Shown: positions 24,572 through 34,156 of the stretch, piece by piece
How positions within the stretch are numbered: the stretch's first letter is position 1
Layout: each line of letters begins with the position of its first letter
Source: Burkholderia puraquae
GTDB lineage: Bacteria > Pseudomonadota > Gammaproteobacteria > Burkholderiales > Burkholderiaceae
Length of the DNA stretch: 64,000 nucleotides
Assembly: GCF_002099195.1 (NCBI RefSeq)
Contig: NZ_NBYX01000026.1
Location: forward strand, 23,378 to 87,377
Direction: 5' to 3'
Made by a program: the position numbers and the translations under genes
The notes under the pieces: generated by a model
Databases searched by the model: none
What the model was told of the DNA's origin: nothing
What the model saw: only the letters and a program-made list of their open reading frames with translations

Positions 24572-25897
24572 TCAGCGGTTCACGAGTTTCGCGGGCGTGA
24601 GCCACACGGCGATCGCGCCGATCACGAGCATCGCAGCGAGCACGTACATGCCGGACGCCGTGCTGTGCGTGGCGTCCTTCAGGTAGCCGATCACGTATGG
24701 GCTCGCGAAACCGGCGAGGTTGCCGACCGAATTGATGATCGCGATCCCGGCCGCGGCTGCGGAGCCCGCGAGGAATGCGGTCGGCAGCGACCAGAACAGC
24801 GGTGCGCAAGTCAGCACGCCGCCTGCCGCGAGCGACAGGAACACGATCGACACCGCCGTATTGTGCGAGTACGACGCGGCGACCGCAAACCCGACCGCGC
24901 CCATCAGCGCCGGCACGATCAGGTGCCAGCGGCGTTCGCGGCGCTTGTCCGCGCTGTGGCCGAACAGGTTCATCACGACGATCGCGACGACGAACGGAAT
25001 CGCGGACAGCAAGCCGATCTGCAGCGTATCGGTGATGCCGGTCGATTTCACGAGCGTCGGCATCCAGAACGTGAGGCCGTACTGGCCCGTGACGAACGCG
25101 AAGTAGATCAGCGACATCCACCACATGCGCGGGTCGGAGAACACGGCTTTCAGCGAATGGCCGTGCTGCTGCTGTTCCTGCGGCTGCGCGGCGATCTCGT
25201 CCTCCAGCAGTTGCTTCTCGCGCTCGTCGAGCCATTTCGCGCTGCGGATACTGTTGTCGAGATACAGGATCGTCGCGATACCGACGAGCACGGCCGGCAC
25301 GGCTTCGATCATGAACATCCATTGCCAGCCGTGGAAGCCCGAGCCGCCGTGGAAGCGCTCCATGATCCAGCCCGACAGCGGGTTGCCGAAGATGCCCGAC
25401 ACCGGAATTGCGGACATGAACACCGCGATGATCTTCGCGCGGCGATGCGACGGGAACCAGTACGTGAGATAAAGGATCACGCCGGGATAGAAGCCGGCTT
25501 CCGCGAGGCCGAGCAGGAAGCGCAGCACGTAGAACTGCGTCGGCGTCTGCACGAACGCGAACAGCGCGGACAGCAGGCCCCACGTGATCATGATCCGCGC
25601 GATCCAGATGCGCGCGCCGAGGCGGTGCATCAGCAGGTTGCTCGGCAGTTCGAACAGGAAATAGCCGAGGAAGAAGATGCCCGCGCCGAGCCCGAACACG
25701 GTTTCGCTGAACGCGAGGTCCTGCGACATCTGCAGCTTGGCGAAGCCGACGTTCACGCGGTCGAGGTAGGCGACCACGTAGCAGAGCATCAGGAACGGAA
25801 CGATGCGCCAGAACACTTTCTTGTAGGTGCGGTCGAGTTCGGCCGCACGGGCGGGCGCGGCGGGCGTGCGGCTTGCGGCCGCGTCGAGAGCAGTCAT
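24572..25897 (-). CDS. MFS transporter, anion:cation symporter type (probable tetronate uptake)
   Basis: 441 residues and 12 predicted membrane segments. Family marks are MLCYVVAYLDRVNVGFAKLQ after the first helix and GLAEAGFYPGVILYLTYWFP in the loop and helix that define the ACS/phthalate-tartrate branch. The start is the ATG at 25897 (GGAGACGACG upstream). Its place inside the tetronate operon makes erythronate/threonate the likely cargo; this is inferred from context only. A 150-base gap to otnC upstream is the largest inside the operon. Confidence 0.88.
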   Translation of the reverse strand: MTALDAAASRTPAAPARAAELDRTYKKVFWRIVPFLMLCYVVAYLDRVNVGFAKLQMSQDLAFSETVFGLGAGIFFLGYFLFELPSNLLMHRLGARIWIARIMITWGLLSALFAFVQTPTQFYVLRFLLGLAEAGFYPGVILYLTYWFPSHRRAKIIAVFMSAIPVSGIFGNPLSGWIMERFHGGSGFHGWQWMFMIEAVPAVLVGIATILYLDNSIRSAKWLDEREKQLLEDEIAAQPQEQQQHGHSLKAVFSDPRMWWMSLIYFAFVTGQYGLTFWMPTLVKSTGITDTLQIGLLSAIPFVVAIVVMNLFGHSADKRRERRWHLIVPALMGAVGFAVAASYSHNTAVSIVFLSLAAGGVLTCAPLFWSLPTAFLAGSAAAAGIAIINSVGNLAGFASPYVIGYLKDATHSTASGMYVLAAMLVIGAIAVWLTPAKLVNR

Positions 25898-26047
25898 CGT
25901 CGTCTCCAATGATGTTATGTGCCGGCGGCGCGTACGCCGCCGGATCGTGTGTGTGCTGACGGAAGGGCCCGCGCACACGGCGGGCAGGGAAACCAATTTG
26001 CAGTCCTGCATGAAGCATGCCGCACGATTCGTGCGATGTGCATGGCG

Positions 26048-26689
26048 CTACCAGCGCGCGCCGAAGGTCCGGCGCAGTTCGTCGAGCGCGGCGTCGGGCA
26101 GCGGCTCGGGCTTCGGCTGCGTCATCAGCCACAGCCGCGCCGTTTCCTCGAGCTCTTCGAGCGCATACGACGCCTGCGATACCGAGGGCCCCCACATCAC
26201 GGGGCCGAGGCGGTCGAGCAGCACGCCGCGCACCTGGTCGGCCAGCGCCGCGACTTCGGCCGCGACGGCCGGGTCGCCGGGGCGGCGGTAACGGATCAGC
26301 GGAATGTGGCCGACCTTCATCACGTAGTACGGCGTGATCGGCGGCAGCACGTCGGTGTCGCGCCACACGCCCGCGAGCGTCAGCGCGACGAGGTGCGTCG
26401 AATGCGTGTGGACGATGCCATTCGCTTCGGCATTGCGTGCGTAGATGCCGCGATGCAGCGCGAGTGTCTTCGACGGCTTGCCGCCCGATACGGGCTGGCC
26501 GTCCGCGCCGACCTTCGCGATGTCGTTCGGGTCGAGGCGGCCGAGGCAGGCGTCGGTCGGCGTGATCAGCCAGCCGTCGGGCAGGCGCGCGCTGATGTTG
26601 CCGGCGCTGCCGACCGCGTGGCCGCGCGCATACAGGCTCGCGCCGACCACGCAGATCTCTTCGCGCCGTTTCGCTTCGTCGCTCATCAT
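26048..26689 (-). CDS. otnC: 3-oxo-tetronate 4-phosphate decarboxylase (class II aldolase fold)
   Basis: 213 residues of the class II aldolase/adducin family. It has GSAGNISARLPDGWLITPT near the N-terminus, the metal site HTHSTHLVALTLAG (two of the three zinc histidines), and PPITPYYVMKVGHIPLI. It decarboxylates 3-oxo-tetronate 4-phosphate to dihydroxyacetone phosphate, feeding glycolysis. The ATG overlaps the otnK stop by 4 bases, so kinase and decarboxylase are coupled. L-fuculose-phosphate aldolase would be the generic alternative, excluded by context. Confidence 0.9.
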   Translation of the reverse strand: MMSDEAKRREEICVVGASLYARGHAVGSAGNISARLPDGWLITPTDACLGRLDPNDIAKVGADGQPVSGGKPSKTLALHRGIYARNAEANGIVHTHSTHLVALTLAGVWRDTDVLPPITPYYVMKVGHIPLIRYRRPGDPAVAAEVAALADQVRGVLLDRLGPVMWGPSVSQASYALEELEETARLWLMTQPKPEPLPDAALDELRRTFGARW

Positions 26690-27984
26690 GCGGCTCCGTC
26701 CAGCGCGCGCAGCGCCTTGTCGAAAAAGTCCGTGGTGCCGAAGTTGCCGGACTTCAGCGCGAGGCCGAGCGGCTGCGCGTCGATGGTGGCCGTTGCCGGC
26801 ACGCCCGGATCGATCTGCGCGCCGATCTGCAGCGACTTCACGTCGAGCGCCTGCACGACCGCGCCGGACGTTTCGCCGCCGGCGACGACGAACTTGCGCA
26901 CGCCGAGATCACGCAGACCTTTCGCGATCGCCGCGAGCGTGGCTTCGACGAGATGGCCGGCCGCGTCGACGCCGAGCGCCTGCTGCACGGCCTTCACTTC
27001 GTCGGGCGTCGCGGTCGCGTAGATCAGCACGGGCTGCGGCAGGTACGAGCGCGCGAATGCGAGCGCCTGGTCGACGACGGGCTCGCCGCGCGCCGCCGCG
27101 AGTGGATCGATGCGGAAGCTCGGCCGCGTGGCGCGCCATGCGGCGACCTGTGCATTGGTGGCCTTCGACGCGCTGCCGGCGAGCACGGCCGACAGGCCGT
27201 CGATGCGCGGCAGCGACGCCGCGTTGTCGCGCTCGGGCAGTTGCTCCGCGCGGCGGAAATTCGCGGGCAGGCCGAGCGCGATGCCCGAGCCGCCGGTGAC
27301 GAGCGGCAGGCCCGCGCACGCTTCGCCGAGCACGTAGAGGTCGCGATCCGACAGCGCGTCGGCGATCGCGAAGCGCGCGCCTTCCGCACGCAACTGGTCG
27401 ATCCGCGTGCGCACGGCAGCCGCGCCCAGCACGATCGTGTCGTAGCGGATCAGGCCGACGGGCGACTTCGTCTGTTGCTGCAGCACGCGCACGAGGTTCG
27501 CGTCCTTCATCGGCGTGAGCGGATGGTTCTCCATCCCCGATTCGTTCAGCAGCACGTCGCCGACGAACAGGTGGCCGCGATAGATCGTGCGGCCGTTCTC
27601 GGGGAACGCCGGGCATGCGATCGTGAAGCCGCCGCCGGCCGCGTCGAGCAGCGCATCGGCAACGGGCCCGATGTTGCCCGCGTCGGTCGAATCGAACGTC
27701 GAGCAGTACTTGAAGAAGAACTGGCGGCAGCCTTGCGCGCGCAGCCACGCGTATGCGGCGAGCGATTGCGCGACGGCGTCGGCTGCGGGAATCGTGCGCG
27801 ACTTCAGCGCAACGACGATCGCGTCGGCGTCGAGCGTGGTGTCGGCTGCGGCGCCGTCGGCGGGCACGCCGATCGTCTGCACGGTACGCATGCCGCTCTT
27901 GACGAGCATGTTCGCGAGATCGGTCGCGCCGGTGAAATCGTCGGCGATGCAGCCGAGCAGGGGACGGGAAGCGGAAGCGGTCAT
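26686..27984 (-). CDS. otnK: 3-oxo-tetronate kinase (four-carbon acid sugar kinase family)
   Basis: 432 residues of the DUF1537/four-carbon acid sugar kinase family. The N-terminal substrate domain starts LLGCIADDFTGATDLANMLV with the hallmark DDFTGATD. The C-terminal nucleotide-binding domain includes FVVAGGETSGAVVQAL (GGETSG motif) and the closing LKSGNFGTTDFFDKAL. It phosphorylates 3-oxo-tetronate at C4 before decarboxylation by OtnC. Length and order match known D-erythronate/L-threonate operons. Confidence 0.93.
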   Translation of the reverse strand: MTASASRPLLGCIADDFTGATDLANMLVKSGMRTVQTIGVPADGAAADTTLDADAIVVALKSRTIPAADAVAQSLAAYAWLRAQGCRQFFFKYCSTFDSTDAGNIGPVADALLDAAGGGFTIACPAFPENGRTIYRGHLFVGDVLLNESGMENHPLTPMKDANLVRVLQQQTKSPVGLIRYDTIVLGAAAVRTRIDQLRAEGARFAIADALSDRDLYVLGEACAGLPLVTGGSGIALGLPANFRRAEQLPERDNAASLPRIDGLSAVLAGSASKATNAQVAAWRATRPSFRIDPLAAARGEPVVDQALAFARSYLPQPVLIYATATPDEVKAVQQALGVDAAGHLVEATLAAIAKGLRDLGVRKFVVAGGETSGAVVQALDVKSLQIGAQIDPGVPATATIDAQPLGLALKSGNFGTTDFFDKALRALDGAA

Positions 27985-28003
27985 GGCAGGTACGTCGTAC
28001 GAA

Positions 28004-28894
28004 TCAGCGGGCGGGCGGCAGCGTGATGCCGGGGAAAGTCTTGATCACGGCGGAATCGTCCTCGCCGCCGTGGCCGGCGCTCGACGCGCTCATGAACATC
28101 TGGTGCGCGGTGGCCGACAGCGGCAGCGGGAACTTGCTGCGGCGCGCGGTATCGAGCACGAGGCCGAGATCCTTCACGAAGATGTCGACGGCCGACAGCG
28201 GCGTGTAGTCGCCGTTCAGGATGTGCGGCACGCGGTTCTCGAACATCCACGAATTGCCGGCGCTGTGGGTGATCACGTCGTACAGCGCATCGGCATCGAC
28301 ACCTTCGCGCAGGCCGAGCGCCATCGCCTCGGCGGCGGCCGCGATGTGCACGCCGGCCAGCAACTGGTTGATGATCTTCACCTTCGAGCCGATGCCGTGC
28401 GCATCGCCGAGGCGATAGACCTTGCCGGCGATCGCCGCGAGCACGTCCTCGCAGCCCGCATACGCGGCGGCCGGGCCCGACGTCATCATCGTCATCTCGC
28501 CGGAGGCTGCGCGCGCGGCGCCGCCCGACACGGGCGCGTCGAGCATCTGCAGTCCGGCAGCCTCGATGCGCGCGCCGAGTGCGACCGCGAAGTCGGGCGC
28601 GACGGTCGCGCTTGCAATCACGACGCCGCCCGGCTGCATCGCGGCAACCGCGCCGTGCTCGCCGAACAGCACCGTTTCGGTCTGCGCCGCATTGACGACG
28701 AGCGTGACGACGACGTCGCACTGCGCGCCGAGTTCGGCCGGTGTCGCGCAGGCGATGCCGCCTTCGGCGGCGAACGCCTGCAGTACGGTGTCGCGCACGT
28801 CGCATGCGTGCACGCGCAGGCCGGCGCGCAGCAGCGAGCGGGCGACGCCGAGGCCCATCGCGCCGAGGCCGATGACTCCAACATTTCGTGACAT
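28004..28894 (-). CDS. ltnD: L-threonate dehydrogenase (beta-hydroxyacid dehydrogenase family)
   Basis: 296 residues from the ATG at 28894 (AAGG 6 bases upstream). The N-terminal NAD-binding motif is GVIGLGAMGLGVARSLLRAG; the substrate loop is LDAPVSGGAARAASG; the catalytic Lys173 lies in GIGSKVKIINQ (GxGxxxK). LtnD oxidises L-threonate to 2-oxo-tetronate, so this operon can take both L-threonate (ltnD) and D-erythronate (denD) into the same intermediate. Generic 3-hydroxyisobutyrate dehydrogenase is the alternative; the operon argues against it. Confidence 0.9.
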   Translation of the reverse strand: MSRNVGVIGLGAMGLGVARSLLRAGLRVHACDVRDTVLQAFAAEGGIACATPAELGAQCDVVVTLVVNAAQTETVLFGEHGAVAAMQPGGVVIASATVAPDFAVALGARIEAAGLQMLDAPVSGGAARAASGEMTMMTSGPAAAYAGCEDVLAAIAGKVYRLGDAHGIGSKVKIINQLLAGVHIAAAAEAMALGLREGVDADALYDVITHSAGNSWMFENRVPHILNGDYTPLSAVDIFVKDLGLVLDTARRSKFPLPLSATAHQMFMSASSAGHGGEDDSAVIKTFPGITLPPAR

Positions 28895-28964
28895 GGTCAA
28901 CCTTGATCGATTCGGGTGAGGTTCGTGATAGCGGCGGCGCCAGAAGAGGCTGCGGCCGCGGGCT

Positions 28965-29669
28965 TCAGCAGATGCCGGCTTCCGCGAGACGGCGGGCAGC
29001 GTTGTACATGTGCGTGCGAGCCGCGTTGCGCGCGGCCATCGGGTCGCGTGCGCGGATCGCGTCGGAGATCGCCGCGTGTTCCTCGCGTACCTGGCGCGAG
29101 AAGTCCTCGCGCGTCGCTTCGTTGCGCCGCGTGACCTTCACGCCGGCTTCGAGGTACTGGTTCAGGAACTGCAGCGTCTTCAGGAAATACGGGTTGCCGG
29201 TGACGGCCGCGATCGTGCGGTGGAACGCGACGTCTTCCGCGACGCCGTCGCGCCCAACGGCTACCGCGTCGTCAATCTTGCGCAGCGCATCGTCGATGTC
29301 GGCCATGTCTTCATCGGTGTGATGCAGGGCCGCTTCGGCGGCGACCTCGGCCTCGATCGCGCGGCGCACCGCGAGCAGGTGCGGCAGCGAGGTGGCCTCG
29401 ACCGCTTCCGCGTAGTCGATCCGCAGCGGCCGGATCGCGCCGTGCTGGTTCACGTACACGCCGCTGCCCTGGCGCGGCTCGACCACGCCTTCGTTCTTCA
29501 GCCGCGAGATCGCTTCGCGGATCACGGTGCGGCTCACGCCGAATTCCTGCGCGAGCACGGCCTCCGTCGGCAGCTTGCCGGTGGCCGAGAAGCTGCCGAC
29601 TTCGATCTGCTTGAGCAGTTGCTGTGCGACATGGTCGCTCATCGCACGGGCGGGAATTTTCTCGAACAT
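28965..29669 (-). CDS. GntR/FadR-family regulator of the tetronate operon
   Basis: 234 residues. The winged helix-turn-helix (about residues 8-75) contains LPTEAVLAQEFGVSRTVIRE, then LKNEGVVEPRQGSGVYV. The FCD ligand domain (about 95-230) has metal-site histidines in VAFHRTIAAV and the EEHAAISDAI and RTHMYNAA segments. It is the first gene of the leftward operon, 70 bases before ltnD, so it probably represses its own operon until a tetronate or intermediate binds. Confidence 0.9.
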   Translation of the reverse strand: MFEKIPARAMSDHVAQQLLKQIEVGSFSATGKLPTEAVLAQEFGVSRTVIREAISRLKNEGVVEPRQGSGVYVNQHGAIRPLRIDYAEAVEATSLPHLLAVRRAIEAEVAAEAALHHTDEDMADIDDALRKIDDAVAVGRDGVAEDVAFHRTIAAVTGNPYFLKTLQFLNQYLEAGVKVTRRNEATREDFSRQVREEHAAISDAIRARDPMAARNAARTHMYNAARRLAEAGIC

Positions 29670-29693
29670 GATGCTCTGGTTTGTCAGGTTATG

Positions 29694-29707
29694 TGGTCAT
29701 CATACAA
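29694..29707. promoter_or_regulatory. Candidate GntR operator upstream of the regulator gene
   Basis: TGGTCATCATACAA is a partial palindrome of the TnGT-n6-ACnA type bound by FadR-subfamily regulators. It lies 25-38 bases before the start of the GntR gene, where a repressor site for autoregulation would be expected. It rests on position and approximate symmetry only. Confidence 0.35.
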
Positions 29708-29773
29708 ATTTGGATGCGCGTCAGCATCCGTGATAACCCTCAGTTAACGGTGGGCAACTTCGGCTAAATTGAC

Positions 29774-29787
29774 TGGAACCGGTTCCA
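29774..29787. promoter_or_regulatory. Perfect LacI-type palindrome TGGAACCGGTTCCA
   Basis: A perfect 14-bp palindrome with the central CG step typical of LacI/GalR-family operators; the outer bases partly extend the symmetry. It lies about 105 bases upstream of the GntR gene of the tetronate operon and 70 bases beyond the end of the sox regulator gene. No LacI-family gene exists in the window, so any cognate repressor would act from elsewhere. Confidence 0.45.
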
Positions 29788-29858
29788 ATTGAGTCGAAGC
29801 CGATATGTCCGGGAGGCGTTTCGCGATCGGTCGGAAAGGGGGCGGGCGCCCGTAGCCG

Positions 29859-30926
29859 TCAGTCGGCGATGTCCTCGACGGCGTCCGCCGCGATTGCCGC
29901 ACCGGCTTCCGCCGCTTCCCCGCCGCGCTCGCGATACGCCGCCGGCGGCACGCCGAACTGCTTGCGGAACTCACGGCCGAGGTGCGACGCATCGGCGAAC
30001 CCGCAGCTCGACGCGATATCGGCCACCGTGCGGTCGGAGCTGGTCAGCAGCCACGCGGCGGTGCGCAGCCGCACCTGCTTCGCGAACGCCTGCGGGCTCC
30101 TGCCCGTCTCGGCCTTGAACAGCCGCTCGAGCTGGCGCGTCGACATGTCGAGCTTGCATGCGAGTTCCTCGAGCGGCAGCGAGCGCCCGACATGCTGTTC
30201 CATCAGAAGAATCGCGCGCTTGACCTTCGGGTGCGTGGCCGGCTCGAGGCCCGGCGGATGCGGCTGCGGCGCATTGCCTTTCTGCATCTCGCCGACGAGC
30301 AGGATGCGCAGCGCCTTCTGCACGGTCGCATGGTCGAAATGGCGCAGCAGGATCGCGGCGGCGACGTCGATCGACGCGCGGCCGCCCGAGCAGGTAATGC
30401 GGCGCTGGTCGATCACGAACAGGCGGTCGGCGATCAGCAGGTCGGGATCGGCGCTCGGGAAGCGCTCGATGAAATCCCAGTAGTGGAACCAGCTCACGCA
30501 GGTGCGATAGCCGTCGAGCACCTTCGCGCGCATCAGCGTAAACACGCCCGTGCAGATCCCGACGACCGTCGCGCCGGCCGCCGCCGAGCGGCGGATGAAC
30601 TCGAGCGTTTCGGGGCCGGCTTGCGGCCCCGAGTGCAGCAGCCCGCCGACCACGACCACGTAGTCGAATGGTTCGGCCCCATCAAAGGTTTCCCACGGCG
30701 TGATCTGGATCCCGCAGCTCGCGCGCACCGGCGCGAGCGTCTCGCCGATCACGCTCCACGCGCAGCGCACGGGCTTGCTGTAGTCGCCGTCGTCGGCCGA
30801 CAGCCGCAGCATGTCGACGAAGCCCGAGAAGGCCGTCAGCGTGAAGTTCGGCAGCAGCACGATGCCGAAGCGGATGCGCTGCGGCGCCGGCTCGGCGAGG
30901 GGGGAAGCGGGTACGTCGGGTGTCAT
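29859..30926 (-). CDS. GlxA-type regulator (DJ-1/PfpI + AraC HTH), probable regulator of the sarcosine operon
   Basis: 355 residues. The N-terminal DJ-1-like domain starts IRFGIVLLPNFTLTAFSGFV and has VGICTGVFTLMRAKVLDG at the nucleophile position. The AraC pair lies at about 245-340 (LPLEELACKLDMSTRQLERL, then VADIASSCGFADASHLGREF). The C-terminal tail is Ala/Glu-rich. It is divergent from sdaA-soxBDAG, the position and type expected for a SouR/GbdR-like activator responding to sarcosine or dimethylglycine. Which of the two is not decidable by eye. The start is the ATG at 30926; upstream frame is open but unlike the family. Confidence 0.86.
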   Translation of the reverse strand: MTPDVPASPLAEPAPQRIRFGIVLLPNFTLTAFSGFVDMLRLSADDGDYSKPVRCAWSVIGETLAPVRASCGIQITPWETFDGAEPFDYVVVVGGLLHSGPQAGPETLEFIRRSAAAGATVVGICTGVFTLMRAKVLDGYRTCVSWFHYWDFIERFPSADPDLLIADRLFVIDQRRITCSGGRASIDVAAAILLRHFDHATVQKALRILLVGEMQKGNAPQPHPPGLEPATHPKVKRAILLMEQHVGRSLPLEELACKLDMSTRQLERLFKAETGRSPQAFAKQVRLRTAAWLLTSSDRTVADIASSCGFADASHLGREFRKQFGVPPAAYRERGGEAAEAGAAIAADAVEDIAD

Positions 30927-31188
30927 CGCGGTCAATCTCGTCACGCCGGGAAGGCAGGTCTCACTCGTTTCACTCGGTTTGCGGGTACGTCTGCCGGGCG
31001 GGGCGCACGCCGGTCGACTTGTGCTTTTGCGTCGCGAACCATCGCCAAAACGCACTTTCGGGCACGCCGAAGTGGCGCTTGGCGGCGGTATCCCACGCCG
31101 ATGCCGTTTTTGTTCTATCGGCCAATTTTACGCTTTGATGTACTGACGCCAACGTTATTTCACGTGTGTCCCACCCAGAGGAAGCCAG

Positions 31189-32574
<1,386 letters not shown>

Positions 32575-32589
32575 CGAAGGATCACTGAC

Positions 32590-33834
32590 ATGAGCCGCTA
32601 CTCGATATTCAGCCTGTTTCGCAACGGCCTCTCGTATCACGAGAACTGGGAAAAGCAGTGGAAGAGCCCGGAGCCGAAGAAGGAATACGACGTCGTGATC
32701 GTCGGCGGCGGCGGCCACGGCCTCGCGACCGCGTATTACCTCGCGAAAGAGCACGGGATCACGAACGTCGCGATCCTCGAGAAGGGCTGGATCGGCGGCG
32801 GCAACACCGCGCGCAACACGACGATCGTGCGCTCGAACTATCTGTGGGACGAATCGGCCGCGCTGTACGAGAAGGCGATGAAGCTGTGGGAAGGGCTGTC
32901 GCAGGACCTGAACTACAACGTGATGTTCAGCCAGCGCGGCGTGATGAACCTGGCCCACACGCTGCAGGACGTGCGCGACACCGAGCGCCGCGTGAACGCG
33001 AACCGGCTGAACGGTGTCGACGCCGAATTCCTGACGCCCGCGCAGATCAAGGAAATCGAGCCGACGATCAACCTGAACAGCCGCTATCCGGTGCTCGGCG
33101 CGTCGATCCAGCGCCGTGCAGGCGTCGCGCGCCACGACGCGGTGGCCTGGGGCTTCGCGCGCGGCGCGGACCGCGCGGGTGTCGACATCATCCAGAACTG
33201 CCAGGTGACGGGCATTCGCCGCGAAGGCGGCGCGGTGGTCGGCGTCGATACGGTGAAGGGCTTCATCAAGGCGAAGAAGGTCGCGGTGGTCGCCGCCGGC
33301 AACACGACGACGCTCGCCGACATGGCCGGCGTGCGCCTGCCGATCGAGAGCCACCCGCTGCAGGCGCTGGTGTCCGAGCCGATCAAGCCGGTGGTCAACT
33401 CGGTGATCATGTCGAACGCGGTGCACGCGTACATCAGCCAGTCCGACAAGGGCGACCTCGTGATCGGCGCGGGCATCGACCAGTACACGGGCTTCGGCCA
33501 GCGCGGCAGCTTCCACATCATCGAAAGCACGCTGCAGGCGATCGTCGAGATGTTCCCGGTGTTCTCGCGCGTGCGGATGAACCGCCAGTGGGGCGGCATC
33601 GTCGACGTGTCGCCGGACGCGTGCCCGATCATCACCAAGACCGACGTGAAGGGCCTCTATTTCAACTGCGGCTGGGGTACCGGCGGCTTCAAGGCGACGC
33701 CGGGCTCGGGCTGGGTGTTCGCGCACACGATCGCCCGCGACGAACCGCATCCGCTGAACGCGCCGTTCGCGCTCGACCGTTTCTACACGGGCCACCTGAT
33801 CGACGAGCACGGCGCCGCCGCCGTCGCGCACTAA
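32590..33834 (+). CDS. soxB: Sarcosine oxidase beta subunit
   Basis: 414 residues, the flavin subunit of the heterotetrameric enzyme that oxidatively demethylates sarcosine. The dinucleotide-binding motif is VIVGGGGHGLATAYYLAKEH (about residues 36-55). The C-terminal FAD-oxidase signature includes FNCGWGTGGFKATPGSGWVF. The beta chain also binds the covalent FMN in known enzymes. It follows sdaA by 15 bases and is followed by soxD after 25 bases. Confidence 0.95.
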   Translation: MSRYSIFSLFRNGLSYHENWEKQWKSPEPKKEYDVVIVGGGGHGLATAYYLAKEHGITNVAILEKGWIGGGNTARNTTIVRSNYLWDESAALYEKAMKLWEGLSQDLNYNVMFSQRGVMNLAHTLQDVRDTERRVNANRLNGVDAEFLTPAQIKEIEPTINLNSRYPVLGASIQRRAGVARHDAVAWGFARGADRAGVDIIQNCQVTGIRREGGAVVGVDTVKGFIKAKKVAVVAAGNTTTLADMAGVRLPIESHPLQALVSEPIKPVVNSVIMSNAVHAYISQSDKGDLVIGAGIDQYTGFGQRGSFHIIESTLQAIVEMFPVFSRVRMNRQWGGIVDVSPDACPIITKTDVKGLYFNCGWGTGGFKATPGSGWVFAHTIARDEPHPLNAPFALDRFYTGHLIDEHGAAAVAH

Positions 33835-33859
33835 ACCCCGCACTGAAGGAGAAAGAAAC

Positions 33860-34156
33860 ATGTTGCTGATCGAATGTCCGTGGTGCGGGCCGCGCGCCGA
33901 ATCCGAGTTCACGTGCGGCGGTGAAGCCGACATCGTGCGCCCCGTGAACAACGAGAACATGACCGACCGTGAATGGGGTGAATACGTGTTCATGCGCGAG
34001 AACAAGCGCGGGCTGCACAAGGAGCAATGGCTGCATGCGCAGGGTTGCCGCCGCTGGTTCAAGGCCACGCGCGACACGGTGACCTACGATATCAAGGGCT
34101 ACGAAAAGTTCGGCGAGGCTGCCGGCAACGCACACGAAGAGGGCACGAGCAAATGA
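33860..34156 (+). CDS. soxD: Sarcosine oxidase delta subunit
   Basis: 98 residues. The zinc ligands known for this subunit are all at the expected numbers: Cys6 and Cys9 (ECPWCG), His59 (LHAQG) and Cys63 (GCRRWF). It is a structural zinc subunit of the tetramer. The stop overlaps the soxA start by 4 bases (ATGA). Confidence 0.96.
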   Translation: MLLIECPWCGPRAESEFTCGGEADIVRPVNNENMTDREWGEYVFMRENKRGLHKEQWLHAQGCRRWFKATRDTVTYDIKGYEKFGEAAGNAHEEGTSK

